Assembly (NCBI GenBank): GCA_029721515.1 | Contig: CM056550.1 | Location: 16,987,119-17,051,118, forward strand | Reading direction: 5' to 3' | From: Synanceia verrucosa | Taxonomy: Eukaryota > Chordata > Actinopteri > Perciformes > Synanceiidae | DNA: 64,000 bases | The notes under the pieces: model-generated | Databases searched by the model: none | The model's input: only the letters and a program-made list of their open reading frames with translations | Told to the model about the DNA's origin: nothing | Program-made: the position numbers and the translations under genes | Shown: positions 20,830 through 33,537 of the stretch, piece after piece | Layout: every line of letters begins with the position of its first letter | How positions within the stretch are numbered: position 1 is the stretch's first letter

Positions 20830-21499
20830 CTCATTCATGCAGCGTAAAACATTTGAGTGGTTCCTCCACCTCAGAGCCACATCAATAACTGTCACCCTGC
20901 TTGTCTTTGTTCTCTTCATGCTCTCCAGTGTTTGGGCCTTCTGTGGATTACACAAGATATAGGTTGGCCTTTGTTGCTCCACTGCATGGGAAACAGCTGA
21001 AATTTCACAGTGCTGTTGTTCAAATGCTCTCTTAAGTGACTGAACACACCCACGGTGAAAGGAAAAATAAAAAGCCATAAATCGGTCAGGAGGTAATTTC
21101 GGACTGGTCAGGGATCCGTGAGGTTCCTTTAATTTCCCTGCGTCTCTTGTTTCATTCAGAAGCGACGGCTACATGTTGCGAGTTTCATTCGCATTCTTGT
21201 GTCACGGCTCGTGATGCCGTGACGTGATGCTAATCTACCCGAGCAGCGCCGGGGGGAAAACAGCTACTTCACGCTGGCTCATGCTTGGCGAACGTTGCAG
21301 GTTTCCATCTTCACTTGTCGTTCCCTCCCCTCGCTGCTTGTCTCCCATTTTCAATAATGATTCAAGATAGAAAAGAATTGAAAAAGAAAGATAATCGCAG
21401 GATGCATCGCTGCACCAACAACCGCTGAGGAACATGAACTACTGTCCTCCTTTAGCCAAGTTTCCATCCTTAATTCATGTATTTTCTTCACTCGTGGTG
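20830..21499. other. gene-free DNA
   Basis: Unique-looking sequence with a CpG-richer patch at 21170-21320. No coding evidence. Confidence 0.3.
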
Positions 21500-21657
21500 C
21501 ATATATGATGACTTTTTCCCTCCTGGTTTATTTCTTATTTAGACATTTATTCATTGTTTACTGATGTTATTATTTTTTATATTGGTTCTGGTCTGGAGTC
21601 CTGATCCCTGCTGTCACGATGGAAATAAAATAAAAGATTATCTTATCTCTTATCTTA
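21500..21657 (+). mobile_element. LINE 3' tail fragment
   Basis: T-rich sequence ending in 'GGAAATAAAATAAAAGATTA' and a TCTTATC repeat, resembling the 3' ends of fish non-LTR elements that stop in (TTATC)n. No coding part remains. Confidence 0.35.
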
Positions 21658-23615
21658 GAATAACAGCAACATTACAATAACAAATGCAAATGAAGCAGTG
21701 ACATCAGTAAAAAAAGTAGAATAAAAGGAAAACGTCACGATAAGTAAGAAACAAAGGTAAACAAGTAAACAATGTGCTTGATTAATAATCAATATAGGTC
21801 AGTAAACAAATCTATAAATGTCTAAATAAGCATCAAGCCAGGTGAAAAACTATAAACAAAATAAACACAAAGGGATAATGAAATAACAGAAGTATATCAA
21901 AATGAATAGTAGTGATGTTGCACATTAATAGATGATAATCATTATTGTATTATTTGAGTTTCTGCACTCTGTCATCAGAAGTACAGGAGTAAATAAAGGC
22001 CTGATCGTGCCTCAAACACTGTAATCATCTCTTACTGCTTTAAGAGATTTGATCAGACAGACTCATAAAAGATTAAAATCTCTGTTACCCTACGTGGTTT
22101 TAATCACAGATTAAACGCTTTATAAACCCTGTTTATGGTGCCTTGCTCTGCGTTTGGATCCATAAAGTCAAGGTGTCTGAAACTTACCGACACACTAACA
22201 ATTTCCCTCGTCTCTTTGTGCGGTTTGCTGGCTTTTATACAGGCAGCGTAAACAGCCTCTTAGGTACCTCAATAAAACCGGGCCTGTGTTTGCTCGGCTC
22301 GGCGCTATATTATCAAAGAGCGAAGCAGGAGCTGCTTCCTGTCCGCCGCTCGCTTTGTTCTCCTTTCTCCTGTAACGTGTCTGCTCCCTCTCTTGCCGTT
22401 ATGTCACTTCTTTTTAAGATCAGCGATCTAACATCCAGACTTTGATCTGCCAAATGGGCCAAATGATTAAACCTCTGAGAATCTCTTGGAAATATCTCGT
22501 TGTTTAAACAATCTCATTCCAGCTGCACTAAAAATATCGACTTCAAGCGTCGTCTTGCGGTCAATGTGGGTTCGACTCGAACATCAGCTGCTAAAGTTTC
22601 CAATCAGCTTGACAGCATTCAGCAGGGGAAGTGTTCACATTGTAACATGACATCCAAATTCAACCATTTGACTACAGATTTCTTATTTTGCCCCAAATTC
22701 CCCATTAACAAAGTACTGGCTTCACTTATCTGCGAGTGCTGGGATGAAAATAGTCCTCAACACGGCCAAAGAGTTTATAGAACAGGAAAGCTGCATGACA
22801 CCTGAAGCTCATTCACAAACTGATGCTCAGAGAGAGTAAACATTTATTTCCTCGTCTTTTTCAGGCGCATTCTTGTGCAGTAATGTGAGGCGATCACTTA
22901 CTTTTGCAAGGTGTTCAACAGGCACTGAGGCGAACAGTTCTGCTGCTTTTCTCCAAGGTTTGCTCTAAAATTTAACAACTAAACACTCATGCCAAAAATG
23001 AAATGAGTCCATGGTGGCTGTGAGCGTACAGGGCGAGCTCGGCCACCCTCATTGTACATTAAACCCTTGATGGCACGTAGGGACAAAGTCCCATCCGACC
23101 GCAGAGCTTTTTGTAATCATTTGTTTTTTAAAACTAGTCAGTAGAGACCTCAGAAAACTGAAACCATTCAAGAGATGAATTAGCATGAAGAAGCCGAGCA
23201 ACATATAGCTAGTAGTTGACACCAATATCAATAAAATTCCATCTTTCTCAAAAATCCAATTCGATACCATCCTAAAAAAAAAAAAGACTAAACATTAAAT
23301 GTTTTTATCTGATGATACTGCTCATTCACTTTTTCCCAACTCTCATTTCTACTGAGTAGAGCCTGAATGCATCAAAATGTAACTCCCTTCAGCCTCCGTT
23401 AGCTTTAGCGGTTATTAGCTACGTTATTTATCGAAGCAGGACTGCGTTGCCCACCAGCTGCTAACTACTAACAGCATTTGTTGGGAGCATTGTCAGGGAT
23501 ATTGTCTATCGTTCCTGTGTCGACGGGGCTAATCTCGATGTATTATAAGACCTGGATATCAAGATGGCCGCTATTCATTACGAAGGGAATTGGTTGCCAG
23601 GCTCATGTTTTCTCA
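21658..23615. other. gene-free DNA
   Basis: An A-rich segment at 21658-21960 may belong to the preceding element. The rest is unique-looking. Open frames at 22143-22805 show no recognisable domain. Confidence 0.3.
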
Positions 23616-23623
23616 CTTCAGGG

Positions 23624-24018
23624 TAGGGGTGGGAAAAATATCAATATGGCAATATATCACGAGACTTTTTCCTTCTGATATAATATTGATTTTTAATTTC
23701 TTGCTAAAAAAAGGTCATGTTTTGGGCTGATTGTAAATCCAGAACGATCTCCACATATTGAAATAAAAAGTAAAAAAAAAAATCAGTGTTAACTTTGACA
23801 GCCCTAATATATAAGTATGTACATAAATATATGTACATATATGTAAATATGTCTATATGTACTGTACATATATACAATTTGTATTTTAAGCTGCATTTTA
23901 TGTATTCTATGTAAAATATTGTAGTATGTCGCAATATCACAATATCAAAATAATGTCTCATGTCGTGACTCAAGTATCGCGATACATATCATGAACTCCT
24001 TACCAGTACCCACCCCTG
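23624..24018 (+). mobile_element. hAT-like MITE with target-site duplication
   Basis: The ends are inverted repeats, left TAGGGGTGGG and right CCCACCCCTG. They are flanked by an imperfect 8-bp duplication, CTTCAGGG (23616-23623) and CTTCAGAG (24019-24026). The 395-bp inside is AT-rich, non-coding and partly self-complementary, with AATATCACAATATC-type alternation. Eight-base duplications and short inverted ends are typical of hAT transposons, and the small size makes it non-autonomous. Confidence 0.75.
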
Positions 24019-24026
24019 CTTCAGAG

Positions 24027-25703
24027 TTTACTTCAGGGTCATAGAGCCCGCTGAATATGCTCAGTACCCAGTTCAGGATCCAGGTTTGTACGTCATGGTC
24101 TAGAGTCCTGATCCCTGATCCCTGGTACCTTCCTGTGGAAAAATATCACATTTTCAGAATTTTGTCATCATCTCGGTGTCAACTCAGTGTCAGTTCTGGT
24201 GTAATCCCTACATCAATAGTGGTGTTTTTTTTTTATTTTTTTTTTTATTGCTAACAGCTGCATAGTTGCCGTCCTGTGGTGAAAGTCTTTTGTCTTCTCC
24301 GAGCTGATGTGGTGCCTTTAAGTGATTTCAGAGGAAACAAAACGCAGCGCTGGATAACCCACTTCACCCTGCGCTACTTCCAAACTTTCTTCAACATTAT
24401 CCAGCAGTTTGACAAGCAAGCTTTTCCTAATGGAGATGACATTATAGATGATGTCTTTCTTCTGTCCCCTCATGTCTTTTAGTGAAATCACAGGGGGGAG
24501 GTTGTACATCATGTGGATGATGTGGATCATGTTAGATGTGCATAGCATGAGAAAGACGAATTAAAGGTCAGTCCACCCCCCCATCTCTTTCTCTTTTCAC
24601 TTTGGAAAATTCTCTGGAGTTTATTTGTAGATTGAAACAGTGGAGGAGATGGCTTGTAAGTGTTTCCAGCCATTTGGGGTTTTCCATGGTTTCCACTCAC
24701 TTTTTAGTCCGGTCAGCACCTTTACGACCTGTACCTTTTTTAGCTGTTGAATAGGTGCTCTTGCTGGTCTTCCATTATCAGATAGGCAATAATTATTTTT
24801 TCAGGATGTCGTTTGCAATTTCACAGATGGCCACAGAAGTGACAAGTAGAAGGAAACAGGGATCGATAATGGTTATTTGTTCTGGACAATGAGCAGCGCA
24901 GTGTTAAAAGCAGGATTAAGATGGAAGATGATCTGACGCTGTGGGACTCGAAGCTGCTGGATAACAAGCAAGAGAAACCCTGTGAACCCAGAGAGTCCCA
25001 GGCAAGTTAAAAAAAGGGAATTACAGGGAATATATCTTCCCATTCTGGAGCGGCTGAAGTGGGTGTTGAGTCATTGGACAGAAAAGAGGACGAGGAAATG
25101 TCAAGAAACTGTGCCTGTGTGAATACACTTCCCTCCAGGGAACAGCAATAAAGACTTTGCTGAAAGGCCTCTTGATTTATAAGCCTCGGACAGCAGAGAT
25201 GCTCAGCTATAGGAAAGACGAGCTGAGGAAGTGGAAACCAGCTCGTCGCAGCCGCCGTGCAGCGCCGTCATGGAGTCCGTCGCCAGCGGCTGGTGGCCTG
25301 GCAGGAGTTGGCGAGGCTTGACCCGGGTCAAACCACCACATGTGGAAGGAGGGCGGTCCGGCGCTGCCCGCCACAGTAAAGACAAGCTGTTTTACAGTCG
25401 CCTCCTCCTTATGTCACTCTTGAACTCTGGTTCTGGCAGCTCCTCTGCTTTCCCTTTCTGTTTTAAAGCTGCACTCTCTCATAGCGAGAGGCAGCTAAGA
25501 GGCAAGGCTTCTTTTAATCTGGACAGTTTATAACTTGACATTTTTTTTAAAACCACAACCCTCTGACCTACATGGCTTCTGGAGGCGATTGTTACAGCCC
25601 TCTAACAAAACATGAAAACCATGGCTCAAAATGTAATGGAAGGAGGATGCCAAACAAGAGGCAACAATTACATCCACAAGGTTTATTAATAACCCCCAAC
25701 ATC
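24027..25703. other. gene-free DNA
   Basis: No gene recognised. A short open frame at 24276-24482 has plausible protein-like composition but no known motif. Confidence 0.3.
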
Positions 25704-25865
25704 CAGCTAAGATAAGATAAAAGGAAATTCTTTTACAACAGTTGCCATTCACAGTAGGAAAAAGTAAGATTTTAAACATTTAGAAAAGCATATACAGTGC
25801 AGAATAGTGCAAAAGTTAAATATAGTGCAGAACCAACAATGCAAACATACAAAACACTATGAGAG
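25704..25865 (-). mobile_element. LINE 3' tail fragment
   Basis: Begins AAGATAAGATAAAAGGAAATTC, followed by repeated 'AGTGCA(A/G)AA' words (TACAGTGCAGAATAGTGCAA). This is the usual look of reversed 3' ends of fish non-LTR elements. No coding part is visible. Confidence 0.4.
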
Positions 25866-28692
25866 CATAAGAATACTGTGCGCTGCCAAATAAGAGGTTA
25901 AAAAGATACTAAACAAAGGGAAACAAAAGGGACTGAATACCAAAATAAAGTGTCAAATACAAATCTACCATGAAGAAAACATACAGTATTATAAATCTGG
26001 ACTACTGGTAATCTCCAGTCCAAACTAACGTATATAACGCTAACCATGTTTTGGTCCAACAAAAACCACAGAAACCTCAATTCTTTCTCTGTCCATCGAC
26101 CAGTTGATCTTTGCAGCTCTACTGTTGTGTTCTTTTTAAGCGAATAACCGTTGAGGCCTTCCTGTTCTCATGAGGAGTCGCTGTGCCGTCCGTTGGTCAC
26201 ATGTCGACATGTCCGCTCGATCATGGCGAGGGCCCTCAGGCCTTCAGGCATGGCTTCGTTCTGAACGCCGCTGGTTCCTCCAGCTGGGCCTACAGCCTCG
26301 ACAGCATCACACACTCTGCCCCACCTGTGACAATAAACAGCTTTATTACCTCCTCCCGTCCGCTGACGCCATTTAATGCTTTCACTGGGATCATCCTGGG
26401 GACACATCCAACCACCGATGCAGCGAGCGGCTCTCCATGCATTTACCCTCAACCTCCTAAAGCTGACCTGCTGAAGGGAGGTTTTATTTCAGTTAATATC
26501 AGCGGTGCTGTTTGCTGCTTAGTAGACCATGAACAAGCTTCTTTTTATTGGTTTGATTTTGCCTTATTTAGTTTATCAAGCAGCGTCTCAAATCTGCAGG
26601 TGGAAATACTGTAGTTTTATTTCTGATAACTAAACTTACTGATGCTCTTCTGACAGCTGCTGCAGATACCTCTCTACCACACAGACAGCAGACAGTAGTA
26701 CTTTAAGTTCACTGAGAAGTGAATGAATGCTCAGATGGATTAATCAATCTCAGATGTGTGAATGGTTCCAGTCCTGGTGAGACTTTCTCTTTTACTGGCT
26801 CTGGCTTATTTATGCTTTTAAATATTTCCTTTAAGTCCTTCAGACTCATCAAAATGATTGATTGGCTGCTTTTCCCACCACCGTATTTACCTGTTTTGGA
26901 GTTTGGCACCAGCGTTCGGTAACTTGATCTATTTTGTCATTGCGCCACCGGCTCTTTTCCGGGTCGGCGTGAAAGACAGCTCTGTAGGTTAAGGAGTGTT
27001 AAAGAGCCACACACATGGTTTTCCTGAGCTGTAAATTTTATGGATAATTTCTGATGTGGTTACAGATTTATACCCCTAACTACAGCGCAGCAGCTGCAGG
27101 TAATTACTCGCCGGCATCGCTCTACCTCCACTGTTCGCTGTCTGGCCTTAGATTCACTCAGATGTGCAGTTATCGTCTTTAATCAGACAATAACTCGACT
27201 TCAAGGTTTGTTCATCTGCTTATTTTGGATGTCTTTATGTATTCAGTATCTGGTCATACAGGAACAGAGGCCTTTTCCAAACCTGTATACAGCCATAAGT
27301 CGAATTTGTGGTGTTTACGGTGCGGTAGCTGATTTTTACGATGGTTTTTACATCCAGTTAAATATGTGCCTTTGCTTTTACTTTACCTGCAAATTAACAT
27401 TTACTTTTTCAGCTGATTTGAAATCATGAAAATAACCAAATCTGGATGTTTCATTGAAAGGATATAGCTTGTATCAGATTATAGACAAGTAAACCCCAAA
27501 TTAGATATGAAAAATTAAAACTCCTCAATCTGATTTAAAATTAACTCAGCATTTCCTCACTGTGTGCGCTTACAGTGGATGAAGTCATGTTATTGCTAAT
27601 ACAAATACAGTTTTGGAGTTGATTATTTTTTATTTGATATTTAAAAGTCAAAAACAGAAATCTTCAGTTGTATAACCTAACCTTGGTGTTTTCTACTTAT
27701 TTGGTCAAAGCTGTAACAATAAAAATTAAGTATTAATAATACATTTTTCTGCAGTGAAAAATTTTCTGTCTCCACAGGATGTGAATTTTTAGTTTGTGTG
27801 ATGGAAGGTGCAATATTTTTATTATTTTTATTAGTGGGCACAGAAACCGTTATATCATTTTTCCAAGTGCTATTGCTGTGCCTCATCTTTGACCTTCGTT
27901 AGTCCAGATGACTGTTTCAGTCCTTCAGCGCCGTTCATCATTTAAATCATGATATGAAACACTGACATCCATGTTTCACTGAGTCTGCAGGAGCTGCCAG
28001 CAGCGCTGCACAAAACTGGAAAAAACTGCCATTGCAAAATTTGGGAGCTTTTATTCTGCAATTACTACATGATAAAATTCACCATAAATATAAATTTAAA
28101 TGCATCCCTCTGGCGCACTTGGAGGGCGACGTTAAGAGGCTAGATAAACAATGTTGTCCTCTTGTAAACAATTTTGTGCTCTATAGAGCGATTTAATCAT
28201 GAACACATTGGCCGTATGGATCTGAATGGCGATGACACAGCAGAAACATCACACCCACAATTTATTTTATGTGTGTTCGGCTGCTGCTCCAAGTTCTAAT
28301 CCGGCAACGCTTAAGTGCCAAATGGTTCGAGTCGTTGGGCGATGACGGCGTTCTCACAGCTGGAAAGCATAACGCGCTCCATGCTGTGATGTTGCTCCTC
28401 TTTGCTGCTTTACAAACAAAAACTGTTTTTTTCATCCCTTTTCTTTATTCGCATGTTGAGGCTAAAAGTAATGGGACGTAATCAAGTCGCGTTGTCCTTA
28501 TACTGCCAGTCAACATTCGAAGAATTCAAACGCTAAATTATATATTTTTTAGCCAGTAGAACGTCATGGAAGTCACATGTTGGAGCTGTGGTTAATTGAT
28601 TAGCTGTCAACTATTAAATGAAAATCAAAATTAAGTATTTTGATTAATCAGTTTTTCAAGGAAGAAGTAAAAACTTCTCTGATTCCAGCTTC
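25866..28692. other. gene-free DNA
   Basis: No gene recognised. A GC-richer, CpG-containing, unique patch at about 26160-26460 stands out from its surroundings and could be a regulatory element. Confidence 0.3.
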
Positions 28693-29138
28693 TTAACTCA
28701 TTGAGTTCCAGCTGTTTTATAAAACACAAAGTGTCTTGTTCCAGTGTTTTTGTCCATTTTGAGTCATATTTAAAGACCCACAGAATATTTAGTACTATGT
28801 CTCTGAAAACAGTGAATATCTCAAATGAAAGAAGAGACTCTCTATTTCATCATGAAAAAAATGTTTGTTTTTACCTTGTTCCATTCTTGTTTTATCAGAG
28901 GTAGAGTAGAGGACACTTTCACTAAAATCAACACTTTTTGTCCAGATTCTGTTTGTTTTACTCTCTAATCTCGATCGTCTCCACTTCCTGTTTTGATCTC
29001 TGTGGTGTATACCGTCTCTTTATGCTCTGATTACAAATCCCAGAAACCCCAAAATTCCTCACAGACTGTGTGAGAGCGCCCTCTAATGCCTGCTGCCGAA
29101 AAAGCACTTTGACTTATAAATACGTCAGTGGCAGTTAA
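28693..29138 (-). mobile_element. TTAA-flanked MITE, copy 2
   Basis: Near full length (446 bp). Starts TTAACTCATTGAGTTCCAGC and ends GGCA-GTTAA, where the right inverted end has lost about eight bases. About 90 percent similar by eye to copy 3 over most of its length. Open frames inside are shared by both copies but show no domain. Confidence 0.75.
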
Positions 29139-29655
29139 ATGTGAATATTTTCTGGTTTCCTTCTTCTATAACAGTAAATTAAATATTTTTGAGTTGCTAA
29201 CAAAGTGAGACCATTTTTCACCATTTTCTGACCAAACAACTAATAAAAAAAATCAGTCAATGAATTACTTGACTTTTAAAGTATTTGTTAGCTGCACTGG
29301 AGGCTGAGACAGTCTCCTAAATATTATGAAAAAGGAGCACAATATCTGCAGTTTCAGATCAGTTTCTATTTCCGGTCGTATATACTCAACAGAATTCAAG
29401 CTACAGTTCGACTTGAACTAAAGGATGTGACTATTTCCTGCTTGTGGTCGGGTCACGGCGACCACCTGCAAACCGCCTCGGCCTCATCAGTCAATGGTTA
29501 AATCAGAGCGAACAGGACGTTGGCCAGCGGCGGCGTTAGGTGCACTCAGTACACTCTCCCAGGCTGCACTGGGGTGAGGTCCCACCATGCGCTCATGCCC
29601 ATAACTCAGCTGCAGCCAAACCAACTCATTAGTGCAACAATCCTCACCATGCACT

Positions 29656-29708
<53 letters not shown>

Positions 29709-31095
29709 TCATGTTGTTCTGGAGGATTTGTCATCACAAGCTCAGAACGCATTATATTGTTACAATATCTCTCGTATTCCAACTACCTGTAACATTTTCC
29801 GATTTGCTAATATTTTCCATGATATTTTCCCACATTCGCTTCAATCACTCCCCACACATTATCCACACATTATCCAGTCTTCGCTTGCACAATATTTATT
29901 CATGTTACACAATATTCCAAATGAGAGCCCCTATTTAATGTGCTTATTAACCTTTATGAAAACAGACGTCACGAGTGTGTGTGTGTGTTTCGATGCAACA
30001 CCTCAAAGCTGACGGTGAAGACTTTAATGAGGAATGTTTCGCCACTAACCAAGCTCTCTGGCAGACGCACTTTGGTGATCCATTTATACACATTCTGCCT
30101 TTCCGTCGTTAAATCATTAAAACGTGTGGAAGTTATAACTCCAACACTGTGTGACAAAGTGCTCATTAGCATCCTGAACGCTCGCTGATTAATGAACTGC
30201 TGAATCACACTTTATTTCATGTTATTCTAAGGGAAGCGGAGCTGGGGAATAAATGTGGCCGAGTTTACACAGTGACCGACCCTTTTGACATGATTTTTTT
30301 TATTAAAGGAATTCAGAAATATTTAGATTAGGTGTGAAAATGTCACAGAAAGTCAATTTAACTTGACTTTTTCTCATTCGATTTAGCCTAATAACCTGAA
30401 GATCTGAGACATGCAGTGATCCAAGGTCAACAAACAGTTTTACAGACCAGTGGTCAAGGTCATGGCTGTGGTTTCTTTTTTAATATGAAAAGATCTCTTG
30501 TGCAGACAGGACACGCTCTATAATGACATAAACATAAAACAAACCTCATAATATTACTATACGTATGTCATCTCATGTTGGTTTCATTAATTGTTGGCAC
30601 CACTCATTTTATATAATATAGATTTAATGAATAATTAGACTTCTAAATAAGGCTGTGGCCATTGGTTGTTTTAGTAATCGAGTATTAACTACTTTCTTTA
30701 CTTTAAAAGGCAACGTCAGCATTGAAGCGATGCTGTCTGTCCAAGGGCTGTTCGATTGTTGCGTCTAAAAAAAACGTGTTCAAAACGCCAGACGTTTTTA
30801 TCCTTTTTATCTGAGGTGTTTTGGAGTTTGTGTTTCTGTCATGGCTTCTGTTATTTAACAACGAAAACCTTCACACTGCACTGATGATGATGATGATGAA
30901 GTTGTGGTAATTTAGCAGTAAAAGTCACTGTCTGTAAGTCCCTCCAGCAGCTTCACCACTCAGTTTTTTCTGTCTGTTTAATCTTTGAACTGAAGCAGCT
31001 TAAATAGTTTGCAGGATAGATTTTAAAGCTCTGAGCACTAAAATGATTATCGTCTGTTTTCTTATTGACATCAATAACCATGTTGTAAATGGCCA
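29139..31095. other. gene-free DNA
   Basis: Contains the (GT)n run at 29656-29705 and an (ATG)n run at 30883-30899. The segment at about 30000-30290 is unique, with several homeodomain-like ATTA cores, and could be a conserved noncoding element. Confidence 0.3.
29656..29705. repeat. (GT)n microsatellite
   Basis: About 25 uninterrupted GT units, the longest simple repeat in the window. Likely polymorphic in length. Confidence 0.97.
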
Positions 31096-31672
31096 CTTAG
31101 CCTTTAGCCTTAATAGTAGCCTTAGCCTTTAGCCTTAGCAGTAGCCTTTAGGCTTGGCAGTAGCCTTTAGGCTTAGCCTTTAGCCTTAACATTAGCAGTA
31201 ACATTTAGCCTTAGCCTTTAGCCTTAGCCTTTGCAGTAGTGCTAGCCTTGGCAGTAGTTTTAGACTTAGCCTGTAGCCTTAGCCTTTGCAGTAGTGCTAG
31301 CCTTGGCAGTAGTTTTAGGCTTAGCCTTTAGCCTTAGCCTTTGCAGTATCGTTTAGGCTTAGCCTTTAGCCTTAGCAGTAGCCTTTAGCCTTAGCAGTAG
31401 CCTTTAGGCTTAGCCTTTAGCCTTAACATTAGCAGTAACATTTAGCCTTAGCCTTTAGCCTTAGCCTTTGCAGTAGTGCTAGCCTTGGCAGTAGTTTTAG
31501 GCTTAGCCTTTAGCCTTAGCCTTTGCAGTATCGTTTAGGCTTAGCCTTTAGCCTTAGCAGTAGCCTTTAGCCTTAGCCTTAGCAGTAGCCTTCAGACTTA
31601 GCCTTTAGCTTTTAGCCTTTAGCTTTTAGCCTTAGCCTTAGTTTTATCCTTTAGCTTTAGCAGTAGCTTTGA
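31096..31672. repeat. TAGCCTT minisatellite with 237-bp higher-order repeat
   Basis: About 580 bp built from 6- to 7-base words (TTAGCC, TTTAGCC, GCAGTAGCC). On top of this, a long block is repeated at an offset of 237 bp: CCTTAACATTAGCAGTAAC occurs at 31184 and 31421 with the following 100 or more bases also matching. The block includes the distinctive words 'GTAGTGCTAGCCTTGGCAGT' and 'GCAGTATCGTTTAGG'. Non-coding. Confidence 0.93.
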
Positions 31673-33083
31673 AAGCATCAAGCAGAAATGGGAACCTAAG
31701 TGTTGTAATAAATAATGATAATAAACAGTGTTGTATGTAGTTAATCTGGATTAAACAAATGAACTGAATGCAAAGAACTTTTGTTGTAAGTGTTAAGTTT
31801 TTTTAGTTGAGTTTAGTTGAGATAATTGAGATACTCAGGGCATCTTTCAACCTTGTTCCTCTAGTGGGTTTATCATCAGAGCTCAGCGTCCAACGAGTCC
31901 TCAGAGCATCTGAACCTCTGAAAAACCCAATTTATCATCTCAAATTTAGTTTTTAACTTTATGGGATGCGAGGTGCAGAACAGTCAGGACCTCACTCTGA
32001 ATGTGCTCCAGCTGCTCTCTTTTAATCTCCGGCTGTAAAGGTAACAGTGGATGGAAAATCAGGTCGTAACAAGGGTACAGTTCACTTTTGCTGTCCTGTC
32101 TGTGTGAAGAATTTACTGCTGCGACTTTGAACTAACTAGAAAACAGTAAATCTTTCCCAGTAGAACAAAGCAGGGGAACGCTGTAGGCAAGAAGTAAGTG
32201 TTCATCTCATTAGAAAGAGCTTATTAGCTGTGTTTCTCGTTAGGCCGCGGACACATTATTGTGTGGAATAATACTCTGTAAGGGTTTTAATTGAATCCTT
32301 GCCTTCTGTTGCAGCGACTGTTCGATGATCGTACACGTTTCGGTGTATAAATCAATTCAGCTCACACACTCAGAGCTGGACTCAATTATTTGGGTTGATT
32401 TTGAGTCTTGGACAAGAAAATGAGACACGACGTGGAAAAACATATCCCTTTTTATATGAACCTGAGTCTGCTTTAAGTGTGAGCTCTGCCTGCCCATTTG
32501 ACTTGATGTATTGTTTGGGAAATTGACACAACTTTTTTATTCTTTTAAAGTCATTTGAGCTTCCTCTGCCTCCCCCCTACACTTTATTCATTGTTATGTA
32601 TTTCTTGGCACAAGTGGAGCTGAACAGCAAATACCTTGTTGATACAGTCACCAGGCAAATAAAAGCACACGGGCAGAGTAATGAAATGATTTCTGCTGAT
32701 GGTTCCAGTCCACTTTCATTGATCTGCTGGGACACAGTGTAACACATTTCAAATAATTTGCAGCTGTCACACATTTTACTATTTCACGTGGTTTGTTTGT
32801 GTAATATTCAGAATTCAGGAAAAAAAGGGCAGCGAGTCTTTGTGAGTTTTTTCACTTTGTACCATCTAAATAATCAGTTTGGTCCAATAGGGTGGATCCT
32901 CGTCAGGTTAACTGCGACAGGTCCAATCATTACTTTGTTTGCAAACACTGATGCTTCTGCTATTTAAACATTTCCACTGTGAATTAAATAAGAACTGTAC
33001 GATAAGAAACGGACGAATGTCTTTGTGCAGAAGTTGATCCTCAGTTCTCACAGTTGCATTTATTTTGACATAAATATAACTGA
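31673..33083. other. gene-free DNA
   Basis: No gene recognised. The unique segment at about 32190-32360 contains an ACATTATTGTGTGGAATAAT word and might be regulatory. Confidence 0.3.
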
Positions 33084-33537
33084 TGAACTCATTGCGTGCC
33101 AGCCCTTTTATAAAACAGAAAGTGTCTTGTTCCAGTATTTCTGTCCATTTTAAGTCATATTTCCAGGCCCACAGAATATTTTGTACTATGTCTCTGAAAA
33201 CAGTGAATAGCTCAAATGAAAGAAGAGACTCTCTATTTCATCATGAAAAAAATGTTTGTTTTTACCTTGTTCCATTCTTGTTTTATCAGAGGTAGAGTAG
33301 AGGACACTTTCACCAAAATCTCCACTTTTTCTCCAGATTCTGTTTGTTTTGCTCTCTAATCTCGATCGTCTCCACTTCCTGTTTTGATCTCTGTGGTGTA
33401 TACCGTCTCTTTATGCTCTGACTACATCTCCCAGAAGGCCCCAAATTACTCACAGGCTGTGTGAGAGCGCCTTCTTCTGCCAGCTGCTGAAAAAACACTT
33501 TGATGTATATATATGTCTATGGCACTCAAAGAGTTAA
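33084..33537 (-). mobile_element. TTAA-flanked MITE, copy 3
   Basis: The best-preserved copy (454 bp). The left end is TGAACTCATTGCGTGCCAGC (first T of the target changed) and the right end is GGCACTCAAAGAGTTAA. The inverted ends match over about 16 bases with few mismatches. Orientation as copy 2. Confidence 0.8.

Noticed and set aside
20465..20830. Repetitive SSRQDSLSPQ-like protein
   Set aside because: Explained by a 60-bp minisatellite that is open in several frames on both strands. No other coding signal.
29520..29938. Frames rich in Cys-Val repeats
   Set aside because: Translation of the (GT)n microsatellite.
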